Source: an uncultured SAR116 cluster alpha proteobacterium
GTDB lineage: Bacteria > Pseudomonadota > Alphaproteobacteria > Puniceispirillales > Marisalimonadaceae
Length of the DNA: 64,000 nt
Assembly (NCBI GenBank): GCA_902550555.1
Contig: CACCZR010000003.1
Location: 61,931-125,930 of the forward strand
Direction of reading: 5' to 3'
Position numbers and translations under genes: made by a program. This document shows positions 21,396 through 30,427 of the stretch, in pieces. The notes under the pieces were generated by a model. It worked only from the letters and a program-made list of their open reading frames with translations, made no database searches and was not told the origin of the DNA. Positions within the stretch are counted from its first letter, which is position 1; each line of letters starts with the position of its first letter.

Positions 21396-21621
21396 CTTTA
21401 TTTTTAATATTCTAATGAGTTAAGAAAGGCAACAAAAATAGAAATCAGGAATTTCATATGATATAACTAAGAACATTTTAATAGAATTGTTAAATAATTT
21501 ATAAAATATTAATTTGTTTAATCAACTAAATAAATCATTCATCATATTAATAGATAAATTACTTCACATAATATAATTTAGATGTTGTTTAATACTAAAA
21601 TATAATTAGCATTATCTTTAG

Positions 21622-22701
21622 ATGTATAAAGATATTCCTAGAAAACAGTTACTAAAAAGCCCATTATCAAAAAAGTTTTTAAAATTCTATAATCATGGTC
21701 AAAGTTTTATTTCTTATAAAAGTAACTTTATTCTTGATGGATTTTTGTTTTTTCCAATAGATGAAAACACATTTACTTGTAGTGATTTGTTTTGCCACTT
21801 TGAGAAAATAAATTATAAAAAATTCTTTACAGAAGATTTTTATAATATGCACTTAAATTTTGATGCCCTTGAGACTGTAGAAAATGCTTTTATTATTGGC
21901 TCAAGTAGTAATTATTATCATTCTATCATTGATTTTTTTCCAAGACTTTTCTCTTATAAAAAATCTATTTTTAGGGATATTGATAAATTAATTATAGGAG
22001 ATGATAAACTAAAACCTGTTTTTGATTATTTACTTGAAAAATTAAAAATTAAACTAGAAATTAAAATTATTAAAAATAAAATATATTTTTTTAAGAACTC
22101 CGTATTTACTATAAACAATAATTTTAAAAAAATTAATAATTTATATAGAAGTGCATTTTATGATGATAAATTAAATGCAACTCGAAAAATATTTATTTCT
22201 AGAAAAGATGCTTCCTCAAGAACAATAACCAATGAAGACGAGTTAATTAATTTTTTAAAGAATAATAATTTTGAAATTGTCAATTTGAGTGAAAAAAAAT
22301 TTATAGATCAAGTTAAAATATTTAACTCCGCAAAATTGATAGTCGCTATGCATGGAGCTGGTCTTACTAATTTATTATTTTGTAAAAGTAATACTAAAGT
22401 AATTGAGATAACTAAAAACTTTGTAGATTATCTTAATACTGATGACCCTATTTATATGAAATTAAATGATAAAAAAAATATTGATTGGTTTACAAAAAAA
22501 AATTCATCTGATTATAATTTATATACTAGGTCGATGTATAATTATTTTTCAAAACAAAATAATTTAGAACACTTTTTTTATTTTGCTAAAGGTGAAAAGC
22601 CAAAAAATAAGTTTGAAAATGAGTATCAAGAATTTACTTATACAAGTCTAAGAGTTGATATTAAAAAACTTTCAAATTTAATTAAAGAAATCCAATTGTA
22701 A
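21622..22701 (+). CDS. Glycosyltransferase family 61 protein
   Basis: This 359-residue protein has the GT61/DUF563 hallmarks: a YYHSIIDFFPRLFSY segment near residue 100, and a C-terminal VAMHGAGLTNLLFCKSNTKV region around residue 245 that closes the sugar-nucleotide pocket. GT61 enzymes add xylose, GlcNAc or related sugars to glycans; the donor cannot be read here. No signal peptide is seen. TATAAT at 21601-21606 lies 15 bases before the ATG. The FkbM gene follows after 3 bases. Confidence 0.8.
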   Translation: MYKDIPRKQLLKSPLSKKFLKFYNHGQSFISYKSNFILDGFLFFPIDENTFTCSDLFCHFEKINYKKFFTEDFYNMHLNFDALETVENAFIIGSSSNYYHSIIDFFPRLFSYKKSIFRDIDKLIIGDDKLKPVFDYLLEKLKIKLEIKIIKNKIYFFKNSVFTINNNFKKINNLYRSAFYDDKLNATRKIFISRKDASSRTITNEDELINFLKNNNFEIVNLSEKKFIDQVKIFNSAKLIVAMHGAGLTNLLFCKSNTKVIEITKNFVDYLNTDDPIYMKLNDKKNIDWFTKKNSSDYNLYTRSMYNYFSKQNNLEHFFYFAKGEKPKNKFENEYQEFTYTSLRVDIKKLSNLIKEIQL

Positions 22702-22704
22702 CTT

Positions 22705-23652
22705 ATGCAACCTAACGAATTTATAAATATAATTAAACATTCTATTGAGAGTGGTCAAATTGATGAGAAACTCCTAAGTCATGAGGCACGTTTTTTTCGT
22801 GGTAGATACATATTAAAAGCAATGAAAAACGTATCCAGATTGTTAAAACTTTTCAATTTTCAAGATAAAATTATCTTTCAAGATGGTGTTCCATACATAA
22901 TACTTAATAAAGTTAAATTTACTCTAGATAATCCACTTTTTTTAAAACATACAGGAAGAAAATATTTATCACAATGTCAGAGCACTATTAATTTTATTAA
23001 TCATATTCATTTGAAACCCAAGATAATAATAGATATAGGAGCATGTTGGGGTGAGTACTCTCTCCTTTTAGCTAAAGAGTTCCCAAAAAGTAAGATATTT
23101 AGTATTGAAGGCTCACCAGTAAATTTTAAATCTTTCTTAAACAACATTAGTGTAAATAGCAAAATTTCTAAAATTATTTCTCCTTTTAATTTGATTATTT
23201 CTGATTTAGATGGGGAAGGTACAATTACTAATAATTTAAACACTATGAATATAGCAAATGATGAAATAAATCAAAATAAATCAGAAGCAGATGTCGTAAA
23301 AGTCAAATCCAAAAAATTAAAAACTTTTATTTCACATAATAGTTTGAAAAAAATTGATTTTATGAAAATTGATATTGAAGGTTCAGAGTTAAAATTATTA
23401 AATTGTATTCAAAGCAATAATATTAAAGTCATTCAAATTGAGCTTATAAATTATAATGATATTAATGATAATATTGAGTTTATAGTTGCATTATCTGCAT
23501 TGTTTAATTTTTTTGATACTACAAATTATAAAAAGTTAAATTTAGAACAAACAAAAGAATTAATTACCTATAGCCTCACAAAACAACCAACCATAGATAT
23601 TTTTTTAGTTAATAAAAATTATAAAATTAATTTTTTTAATAAACATGAATGA
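22705..23652 (+). CDS. FkbM-family methyltransferase
   Basis: A class I methyltransferase of the FkbM type, which O-methylates sugars or polyketides. Motif I is IIDIGACWGEYSLLLAKEFP at about residues 108-127, SIEGSPVNF follows as the SAM ribose-binding acidic loop, and the family-defining DFMKIDIEGSELKLL is at about 218-232. The 315-residue chain has an extra N-terminal segment of about 90 residues with no recognised domain. It is 3 bases downstream of the GT61 gene, so they probably act on the same glycan. Confidence 0.82.
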   Translation: MQPNEFINIIKHSIESGQIDEKLLSHEARFFRGRYILKAMKNVSRLLKLFNFQDKIIFQDGVPYIILNKVKFTLDNPLFLKHTGRKYLSQCQSTINFINHIHLKPKIIIDIGACWGEYSLLLAKEFPKSKIFSIEGSPVNFKSFLNNISVNSKISKIISPFNLIISDLDGEGTITNNLNTMNIANDEINQNKSEADVVKVKSKKLKTFISHNSLKKIDFMKIDIEGSELKLLNCIQSNNIKVIQIELINYNDINDNIEFIVALSALFNFFDTTNYKKLNLEQTKELITYSLTKQPTIDIFLVNKNYKINFFNKHE

Positions 23653-23775
23653 AATAATATATCTAAATATTATATATTGTTTCAATTTATTTGCACTTTT
23701 TCATTTTCAACAAATTAATTATTATTTTTAATTTATAATATGATATAAACATCAAAAATATAAAGTTTTTATTTT

Positions 23776-24753
23776 ATGAATCTTCAAGGGAAAAAAATTG
23801 TTGTAATTGGTGGTGCCGGACTTATAGGCTCACATACAGTTGATGAACTTGTTCACGAGGATGTGAAAGAAATACTAATTTATGACAATATGACAAGAGG
23901 ATCAAAATACAATTTAAATGATGCATTAAAAGATAAAAGAGTAAAAATATATGATGTGGGAGGAGATATTTTACAAAATGATATTCTTGAATCTGCCCTA
24001 GAAAAAGCAGATGGCGTTTTCCACTTTGCTGCTTTGTGGCTTTTACAATGTCATGAATATCCTAGAAGTGCATTTGATGTTAACATTAAAGGTACCTTTA
24101 ACGTTATGGACGCTTGTGTTAAAAAAAAGGTTAAAAGACTAGTGTACTCTTCTTCTGCCTCCGTATACGGCGATGCGGTTTATAACCCAATGGATGAAAA
24201 TCATCCTTTTAACAATAAAAATTTTTATGGAGCTACTAAAATTGCTTGTGAAGCTCTATTACGATCTTATCATTTTAGATACAATTTAAATTACGTAGGA
24301 TTACGATACATGAATGTTTATGGCCCACGACAAGATTATCATGGCGCATATGTGGCAGTTATTATGAAAATGCTAGACGCAATAGATAAAGGAAAAAGTC
24401 CTGTAATATTTGGCGATGGAAGTGAATCTTTTGATTTTATTTCTACATATGATTGTGCTCAAGCAAATATTTGCGCAATGAAAGCTGACACTGTCGACGA
24501 ATTTTATAATGTTGGAACTGGAAAAAAAACATCCCTAAAAGAGTTGGCACAAATGTTAATTAAATTAAGAAATAGTAAAAAAGAAATTATTTATAAAAAA
24601 TCCTCTCAAGCTACTTTTGTTAAAAATAGAATTGGCTGTCCAAAAAAAGCAAGTAATGATTTAGATTTTGTTTCAAAGATAAAGCTAAATGATGGCTTAA
24701 AAAAATTGATTAAGTGGAGAGATAATATGAAAAATAATAATTTAAATGTTTAA
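23776..24753 (+). CDS. NAD-dependent sugar epimerase/dehydratase
   Basis: An extended short-chain dehydrogenase of the UDP-glucose/GlcNAc 4-epimerase group. The NAD-binding motif GGAGLIGSHTVDEL is at residues 12-25, the Ser of the triad is in YSSSASVYG, and the YGATK motif supplies the catalytic Tyr and Lys. Length 325 is normal. It is followed after 6 bases by a DegT aminotransferase, a pairing usual for making amino-sugar nucleotides. A TATAAT lies at 23734-23739 in the 123-base upstream gap, but I see no good -35. Confidence 0.88.
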   Translation: MNLQGKKIVVIGGAGLIGSHTVDELVHEDVKEILIYDNMTRGSKYNLNDALKDKRVKIYDVGGDILQNDILESALEKADGVFHFAALWLLQCHEYPRSAFDVNIKGTFNVMDACVKKKVKRLVYSSSASVYGDAVYNPMDENHPFNNKNFYGATKIACEALLRSYHFRYNLNYVGLRYMNVYGPRQDYHGAYVAVIMKMLDAIDKGKSPVIFGDGSESFDFISTYDCAQANICAMKADTVDEFYNVGTGKKTSLKELAQMLIKLRNSKKEIIYKKSSQATFVKNRIGCPKKASNDLDFVSKIKLNDGLKKLIKWRDNMKNNNLNV

Positions 24754-24759
24754 TGTTGT

Positions 24760-25932
24760 ATGAAAATAAATATTCCAATAGCAAAAGTTGACTTAAATAA
24801 ATATGAAATTAATTCTGTACTAGGTCCCTTAAAAAATGGATGGTTAGTTCAAGGTCCAAAGGTAAAAGAGTTTGAGAAAAAATGGTCAGATTTTACTAAA
24901 TCAAAATTTTCTATTGCCGTTACTTCATGCACATCAGCTCTACAATTATCTCTTATTGCCTTAGGTTTTAAACCTGGTGATGAAGCTATTGTTCCAGCCT
25001 TTACATGGATTTCGACGGCAAATGTCGTAGAACAACTTGGAGGAAAAGTTATTTTTTGTGATATAAACTTAAAGAGTTTTAATATAGACTATCAACAAAT
25101 AGAAAAAAAAATTACCTCTAAAACAAAGTTTATAATTCCCGTACATCTTTTTGGATTCCCAGCTGATATGCCTGAAGTTTTAAAAATTGCAAAAAAATAT
25201 AATTTAAAAATTGTTGAAGATGCAGCATGTGGTTTTGGAACCAAGATAAACGAAAAACACGTTGGATTATTTGGTGATACAGGCTGTTTTAGCTTTCATC
25301 CAAGAAAATCGATCACTACAGGTGAGGGAGGAATGATAACAACTCAAAGCCCAGAAATAGCCGAAAAACTTTGTAGATTAAGAGATCATGGTGCTACTTT
25401 GACCGATTTACAAAGACATTCAGGCCCAAAACCATATCTTTTAAGTGACCATTTAGATGCTGGATATAATCAAAGAATGACCGATATTCAGGGTGCTTTA
25501 GGAAGTGAACAAATGAATAGAGCCAATTCTATTTTGAATAAAAGACAAATTATTGCTAATAAGTATATTGACAAATTAAAAAACATTGAATGGTTAATTT
25601 TACCTATAAAAAAAGATGGGTTTGTTCATTCTTTTCAAAGTTTTGCTTGCTTGTTCAAACCTAAAAATTTAAATTTTAAAAACCTAAATAAAATTAAAAG
25701 CTTGAGAAACTCATTTATGGATAAACTTTTAAAAAGTGGCATATCCACACGACCTGCAACTCATTCCGTCATAGATTTGAGTTATTATAAAAATAATTAC
25801 AATATTGACCCAAAAGACTTTCCAAATACAACTTTTGCAGCTAATGCCAGTATTTCGTTACCACTTTACAACAAACTTAAAGATAGTGAAATAACTTTCA
25901 TAACTGAGGAAATTAAAAAAGGGTATGAATAA
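24760..25932 (+). CDS. DegT/DnrJ/EryC1-family aminotransferase
   Basis: A PLP enzyme that transfers an amino group to a keto-sugar nucleotide. The N-terminus has GPLKNGWLVQGPKVKEFE and TSCTSALQLSL (cofactor phosphate site), then VEDAACGFGT, and the PLP lysine in FSFHPRKSITTGEGGM. Length 390 is typical. It lies between the epimerase and an acyltransferase, an arrangement that predicts an N-acylated amino sugar. A second DegT gene is at 41418; the two are distinct members of the family. Confidence 0.9.
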   Translation: MKINIPIAKVDLNKYEINSVLGPLKNGWLVQGPKVKEFEKKWSDFTKSKFSIAVTSCTSALQLSLIALGFKPGDEAIVPAFTWISTANVVEQLGGKVIFCDINLKSFNIDYQQIEKKITSKTKFIIPVHLFGFPADMPEVLKIAKKYNLKIVEDAACGFGTKINEKHVGLFGDTGCFSFHPRKSITTGEGGMITTQSPEIAEKLCRLRDHGATLTDLQRHSGPKPYLLSDHLDAGYNQRMTDIQGALGSEQMNRANSILNKRQIIANKYIDKLKNIEWLILPIKKDGFVHSFQSFACLFKPKNLNFKNLNKIKSLRNSFMDKLLKSGISTRPATHSVIDLSYYKNNYNIDPKDFPNTTFAANASISLPLYNKLKDSEITFITEEIKKGYE

Positions 25933-26012
25933 AAAAATTTTAATATCTCCTATAATAAGACAAATCTTAAATTTTTATGTTAGTTAAATGATTACAAGGT
26001 AAGGGCAAATAA

Positions 26013-26501
26013 ATGAAAAAAAAACTTTTGTCTCTTCTAATTGAACTTAGATCAGAAATGAAAAAAAAGTTTAATCGACATGTATCTATACAAGATTTGT
26101 TATCAGACCGTTGGGAAACTGCAAGTTTTTATGGATTTGGAAAAGGAACTTCTTGTTATAATAATGTACTTATTATAGGTGATGTTAAAGTCGGAAAAAA
26201 CACCTGGATAGGACCAAATGTAATATTAGACGGTTCAGGAGGTTTAGAAATAGGCGATTTTGTATCAATATCTGCTGGTGTACATATTTACACACATGAT
26301 ACTCTTGATTGGAGTCATTCAATGGGTAAAAAACCCGTAAAAAGAGCTAATACAAAAATAGGAAATGGAGTTTATCTAGGACCTAATAGCATTATACAAA
26401 TGGGTACAACAATTAATGATAAAGCAACAGTTGGAGCAATGAGTTTTGTAAATAAAGATATTCCATTTGCAAGAAAATGGTATGGCACATCATTAAAGTG
26501 A
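26013..26501 (+). CDS. Hexapeptide-repeat acyltransferase
   Basis: A short left-handed beta-helix acyltransferase, 162 residues. Repeats of the (I/V)GxxxxI type run from about 55 to 145: VKVGKNTWIGPNVILDG, LEIGDFVSISAGVHIY, TKIGNGVYLGPNSII. A catalytic-type His occurs in HIYTHDT. Such enzymes acetylate or formylate amino sugars or O-positions. The upstream DegT aminotransferase suggests it acylates the amino group made there. AAGGTAAGGG precedes the ATG. Confidence 0.82.
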   Translation: MKKKLLSLLIELRSEMKKKFNRHVSIQDLLSDRWETASFYGFGKGTSCYNNVLIIGDVKVGKNTWIGPNVILDGSGGLEIGDFVSISAGVHIYTHDTLDWSHSMGKKPVKRANTKIGNGVYLGPNSIIQMGTTINDKATVGAMSFVNKDIPFARKWYGTSLK

Positions 26502-26605
26502 TTTGATATCTTAATTTTTTATTAACTTGTAACTAAGATTGCTAATCATTCAAAATTTGGTAAAACATTATCTAAATTTATTATTAACGAATTATTTGAG
26601 ATTTT

Positions 26606-28474
26606 ATGTGTGGTATAGCTGGAATTATTAGTTTTAACAATGAACCTGTTAAAAAAAATACTTTAATCTCAATGATTGATAGTATTAAACACAGAGGTCC
26701 TGATGGCGAAGGCTATTGGACACATGATAATATTGGTATTGCCCATTGTCGTTTATCGATTGTTGACTTATCTAAAAATGCTAACCAGCCTATGATATGT
26801 GACAACAATAGATATATACTATCCTACAATGGTGAAATATATAATTACCTTGAATTAAAAGATCTATTAAAAAAAGTAGGTTTTCTTTTCAAAACCAATT
26901 CTGACACTGAAGTGGTTCTTTACTCTCTAATTCATTGGGGGGCAGACGCTATAAAAAAATTTAATGGCATGTTTGCCTTTGCTTTTTTGGATAATAGTAA
27001 AAAAAAATTATTAATTGGTAGAGATAGATATGGTATTAAACCAATTTATTACAGTTTACAAAGAAAAAATTTCTATTTTGCATCTGAACAAAAAGCTATC
27101 ATAACAAATAAGAGCTTCAAAAAAAATCTAAACCATCATTGCATATATGAATACTTTTCTTTCCAAAATATTCTTACAGATAATACTTTTTTAGAAGACA
27201 TTAAATTATTAGATCCTGGAAGTTATTTAACTCTTGATCTTAATAACGAAAATTTGCAAACATTCAAATATTGGGATTATCAGTTTAAGGAGCCCAGCAC
27301 AATCAATAGTAAGAATTATTATTTAGAAAGATTAGAAAGTTTATTTACTAGTGCTGTAAAAAAACAACTTATTGGCGATGTAGAGATTGGTACATATTTA
27401 AGTGGTGGACTAGATAGTAGTTTCATTACGGCTTTAACTTCTAATTTTGTACCTAACTCTCTAAAAACATTTACATGTGGGTTTGATATGAGTGCAGCTT
27501 CTGGTATTGAGCTTTCATTTGATGAAAGACAAAAAGCTGAATTAATTGCATCTAAGTTTAAAACAGATCATTTTCAAACAGTTCTAAAATCTGGTGATAT
27601 GGAAAAGTCGATTTCAAAAGTTGTTTGGCATTTAGAGGAACCTCGTGTTGGTCAAAGTTATCCAAATTATTATATTTCGTCTTTAGTTAGTAAATTTGTT
27701 AAGGTAGTTCTTTCGGGCATAGGTGGAGATGAATTATTTGGAGGTTATCCTTGGCGATATAACTTGAACCTTAATTATAATAATTTAGATGATTTTATAA
27801 GAAAGTCCTATCAGTTGTGGCAAAGATTAATACCATCTTCAAAGATGAAGTCTTTTTTTTTTCCTATCCTAGAAAAGGTTAATAATTTAGATTCTTATGA
27901 AACCTTCAAGAATGTTTTTTTACAAGACAAAAACAATAATATTAAAGACCAAAATGATTACATTAATAAAATATTATATTTCGAGGCAAAAACTTTTTTA
28001 CATGGTCTTTTTGTAGTTGAGGATAAATTATCAATGGCAAACAGTTTAGAAACAAGAGTTCCTTTTATGGATAATGATTTAGTTGATTTTGCCATGTCAT
28101 GCCCTTTGAATTTAAAATTGAAAAACATTAACAAAAAATTTCATGTTAATGAAAATAACTTATTGAAAAAAAAATTTATAAAAACTAATCATGGAAAAAA
28201 TATACTTAGAGAAATTCTAAAAGATGAATTACCAAAAGAAATAGTGACTATGTCAAAACAAGGTTTTTCGGCACCAGATGCAAGTTGGTTTAAAGGAGAA
28301 AGCATTGATTTTGTAAGAGATAAACTATATAACAATAATGCATCCATATACGGTTATTTGGATAAATTACAAGTTCAAAAAATGTTAGATGAGCACATGT
28401 CAGGAAAAGAAAATAAAAGGTTGTTGATTTGGTCTTTGATATACTTTGAAGAGTATTTAGATAAATTTATGTAA
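26606..28474 (+). CDS. asnB: Asparagine synthase (glutamine-hydrolysing)
   Basis: A two-domain amidotransferase. The N-terminal class II glutaminase uses C2 of MCGIAGI, with HRGPDGEG and SYNGEIYNY downstream; the C-terminal synthase has the ATP pyrophosphatase loop SGGLDSS at residues 266-272. Length 622 matches AsnB. It is in the sugar island rather than with amino-acid genes. AsnB paralogues in O-antigen and capsule loci amidate uronic acids, and that role is plausible here because ugd is encoded at 52.9 kb. Ordinary asparagine synthesis cannot be excluded. Confidence 0.88.
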   Translation: MCGIAGIISFNNEPVKKNTLISMIDSIKHRGPDGEGYWTHDNIGIAHCRLSIVDLSKNANQPMICDNNRYILSYNGEIYNYLELKDLLKKVGFLFKTNSDTEVVLYSLIHWGADAIKKFNGMFAFAFLDNSKKKLLIGRDRYGIKPIYYSLQRKNFYFASEQKAIITNKSFKKNLNHHCIYEYFSFQNILTDNTFLEDIKLLDPGSYLTLDLNNENLQTFKYWDYQFKEPSTINSKNYYLERLESLFTSAVKKQLIGDVEIGTYLSGGLDSSFITALTSNFVPNSLKTFTCGFDMSAASGIELSFDERQKAELIASKFKTDHFQTVLKSGDMEKSISKVVWHLEEPRVGQSYPNYYISSLVSKFVKVVLSGIGGDELFGGYPWRYNLNLNYNNLDDFIRKSYQLWQRLIPSSKMKSFFFPILEKVNNLDSYETFKNVFLQDKNNNIKDQNDYINKILYFEAKTFLHGLFVVEDKLSMANSLETRVPFMDNDLVDFAMSCPLNLKLKNINKKFHVNENNLLKKKFIKTNHGKNILREILKDELPKEIVTMSKQGFSAPDASWFKGESIDFVRDKLYNNNASIYGYLDKLQVQKMLDEHMSGKENKRLLIWSLIYFEEYLDKFM

Positions 28475-28502
28475 ATTCTATTTCCTAATTTTTTTTAAAT
28501 AT

Positions 28503-29882
28503 TTAGACTGAAATAATCGAGTTTGCTAGCTCTAATTCGTTATCATAAGATTTGGCAATTGCTAAACTTTTTATAGACATATTGTTGTAAAATTGAACAT
28601 CGTTTTCTAATCTTTTTATAATTTTGTTTAATTCTTCTTTATCATTTAAAATTAATTCAGGTACTCTTGATTTTTTGTAATTTGCTAAGTTTAATTGTTG
28701 TAAACTTAAAACTGGCTTTCCCTTTGCCATAATTTCAATAGCAGAAGATCCACACGGAAAAGGTATTGTATCAAGAAAAACATTACAACAATTTCCTAAA
28801 ATATGAACGTCACTAAAACCTAAAACAATTGCTTGTTTCCTATTAATAAATTTTTTTAATTTATTTTCAGCTATAGATCTATCATTTGTCCCAGCGATAA
28901 TTATTTTCCTTGATGAATTTTGACTTAAAATTTGAGAAACTAAATTTAGATATTCTTCTGAAATCTTTTCATATCTTGAAAAAGTGCCAATCACAAAATC
29001 TGATTTTGAAATGAAATGCTTATTTTTAAACTTATTTAAAACCTCAATATTTACTTTTGGATTTAAAAGTTCAAAATTTAAACTTTTTGGAACTTCAATA
29101 AATTTTTGGTTTTTAATCAAAGTTTTATTTACTAATTCTGGGACCAATAAAACATTGTCGAACCAAGGAACATGTGTAAAGCCAGGACTCCAGTAAATAA
29201 TTTTAGAACTAACTTTTGAGAAATAAAGTGCAGTTCCAATATTAACTGGCATTTCAGTAATAATTTTTGCAGGTTGCATTTTTTGACAAATGATCCTCAG
29301 ATTTATCAACTGTTTATAACATGACGAATCTTTGTCTTTTGACAATAAAATTAAGTTTGGATTACCCTTTCTTAATTCAATAAATTTTTGATCTATTTCA
29401 CCCAGTGAAATAAGTATAACTTTTTTTTGTTTATTCAGTAATCCAGAAGTAATTGAATATATTACACTTCCTGGAGCATACATACCTTTGGTGGAAGCAT
29501 GTCTACAAAAAATCACATAATTATCATTATTTAAATTATATTTTAAAGGTTCTATTCTTAATTCCTTTAATTTACTTTTTAGAATTTTAGAAAATGGGTT
29601 AAGTAAACTTTTTAAAATTTTATTTTGAGCAACTAAAAAATTTTGCTCTATTGTGACTGTATAACAAAATTGATGATAATTCGGAATTATATATAATAAT
29701 TCATCAAATGACATCTTTGACATTATTTCAGGTAAAAACTTTGTTAATTCTTTTTCATATTTAATAAAATTTTTTGGTCTGTTATTCTCAAAATAAAATT
29801 TTAAAAATTTTAATAGCTCAATCTTCCTAATCTCAAAATTAGAAGAGTACTTAATTTTTTTAATATCAAAATTATATTCCAT
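28503..29882 (-). CDS. Probable GT-B glycosyltransferase (OGT/SPINDLY-like C-terminus)
   Basis: The 459-residue protein has two Rossmann-like halves. The C-terminal part has FVIGTFSRYEKISEEYL, KIIIAGTNDR and, near residue 375, VFLDTIPFPCGSSAIEIMAKGKPVLSL, which resembles the donor-binding loop of O-GlcNAc transferase-like enzymes (LDTxPxxGGTT...E.L..G.PV). It contains no TPRs. Acceptor and sugar are unknown. It is a single gene facing the asnB gene, with 28 bases between the two stops. Confidence 0.6.
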   Translation of the reverse strand: MEYNFDIKKIKYSSNFEIRKIELLKFLKFYFENNRPKNFIKYEKELTKFLPEIMSKMSFDELLYIIPNYHQFCYTVTIEQNFLVAQNKILKSLLNPFSKILKSKLKELRIEPLKYNLNNDNYVIFCRHASTKGMYAPGSVIYSITSGLLNKQKKVILISLGEIDQKFIELRKGNPNLILLSKDKDSSCYKQLINLRIICQKMQPAKIITEMPVNIGTALYFSKVSSKIIYWSPGFTHVPWFDNVLLVPELVNKTLIKNQKFIEVPKSLNFELLNPKVNIEVLNKFKNKHFISKSDFVIGTFSRYEKISEEYLNLVSQILSQNSSRKIIIAGTNDRSIAENKLKKFINRKQAIVLGFSDVHILGNCCNVFLDTIPFPCGSSAIEIMAKGKPVLSLQQLNLANYKKSRVPELILNDKEELNKIIKRLENDVQFYNNMSIKSLAIAKSYDNELELANSIISV

Positions 29883-30208
29883 ACTTTGCTATGAATACTT
29901 TAAATAAAGTTTGATTCATAGTTTATTTTATATTTAGTAAATTTTAAACTTTCTAAAATAACATTAAAACCAAACATTTTTTTTTCATACTTTACATCTC
30001 CAATAATTAGAACGTAATTAAAGTATGAAAGCGTCTACAAACACGTAAAATCTATAAGTTTTAAGTTAATCTGATCCTATATCAAGATTGAAATATATTT
30101 ATTATACTTTCTTTATCTCTAATCTTTTAATATTAATAAATTTTTTATTCGTGTTCTTGACGAATTATAACTCCCTTATATAAAGAATATTACTATAAAA
30201 ATCTCAGA
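29883..30208. other. 326-base intergenic region
   Basis: The widest gene-free stretch in the window. It separates two minus-strand transcription units. It should hold the promoter of the 28503-29882 gene and the 3' end of the cluster above it. A hairpin (30189-30221) overlaps the upper end, and a plus-strand promoter-like TTGACG-N16-TATAAA is at 30157-30184. No open frame of useful length, tRNA or known RNA motif was recognised. Confidence 0.6.
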
Positions 30209-30221
30209 TTATTTTAGTAAT
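30189..30221 (-). terminator. Possible terminator hairpin of the 31.1-30.2 kb cluster
   Basis: Fifteen-base arms with two mismatches and a 3-base loop (TCA on the plus strand) overlap the stop codon of the small membrane-protein gene. On the minus strand the stem is followed by ATTCTTTATA, a broken T run. The stem is nearly all A-T, so its stability is low and the call is tentative. Confidence 0.35.
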
Positions 30222-30427
30222 GGAAAGAGTTGGATACAACCTATTAATACCATAGCTCCACCAAAAACAATTTTTGTTGTTGGTTTTATAAATGGTAATT
30301 TATTCAAATCGATTTCTGTTTTTTTACTTTGCCTGTTACCAATATAAATCAGAAATATACCTAATAAAATTATTACTACACCAATTTCCCATGGAACAAA
30401 TATACCAATTTCAAGCCCTTTTTTCAT
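30209..30427 (-). CDS. Small two-helix membrane protein
   Basis: A 72-residue protein with two hydrophobic segments, about 12-28 (WEIGVVIILLGIFLIYI) and 50-70 (IVFGGAMVLIGCIQLFPLL), joined by a polar loop, NRQSKKTEIDLNKLP. The family is not recognised. Its start overlaps the stop of the upstream glycosyltransferase by 4 bases (ATGA), which makes it likely to be translated and linked to that enzyme. It might anchor or assist a glycan-transfer complex; that is inference. Confidence 0.6.
   Translation of the reverse strand: MKKGLEIGIFVPWEIGVVIILLGIFLIYIGNRQSKKTEIDLNKLPFIKPTTKIVFGGAMVLIGCIQLFPLLK

Noticed and set aside
23653-23690. AT-only inverted repeat after the FkbM gene
   Set aside because: Arms match imperfectly and consist only of A and T; such patterns are expected by chance at this base composition, and no T run follows.
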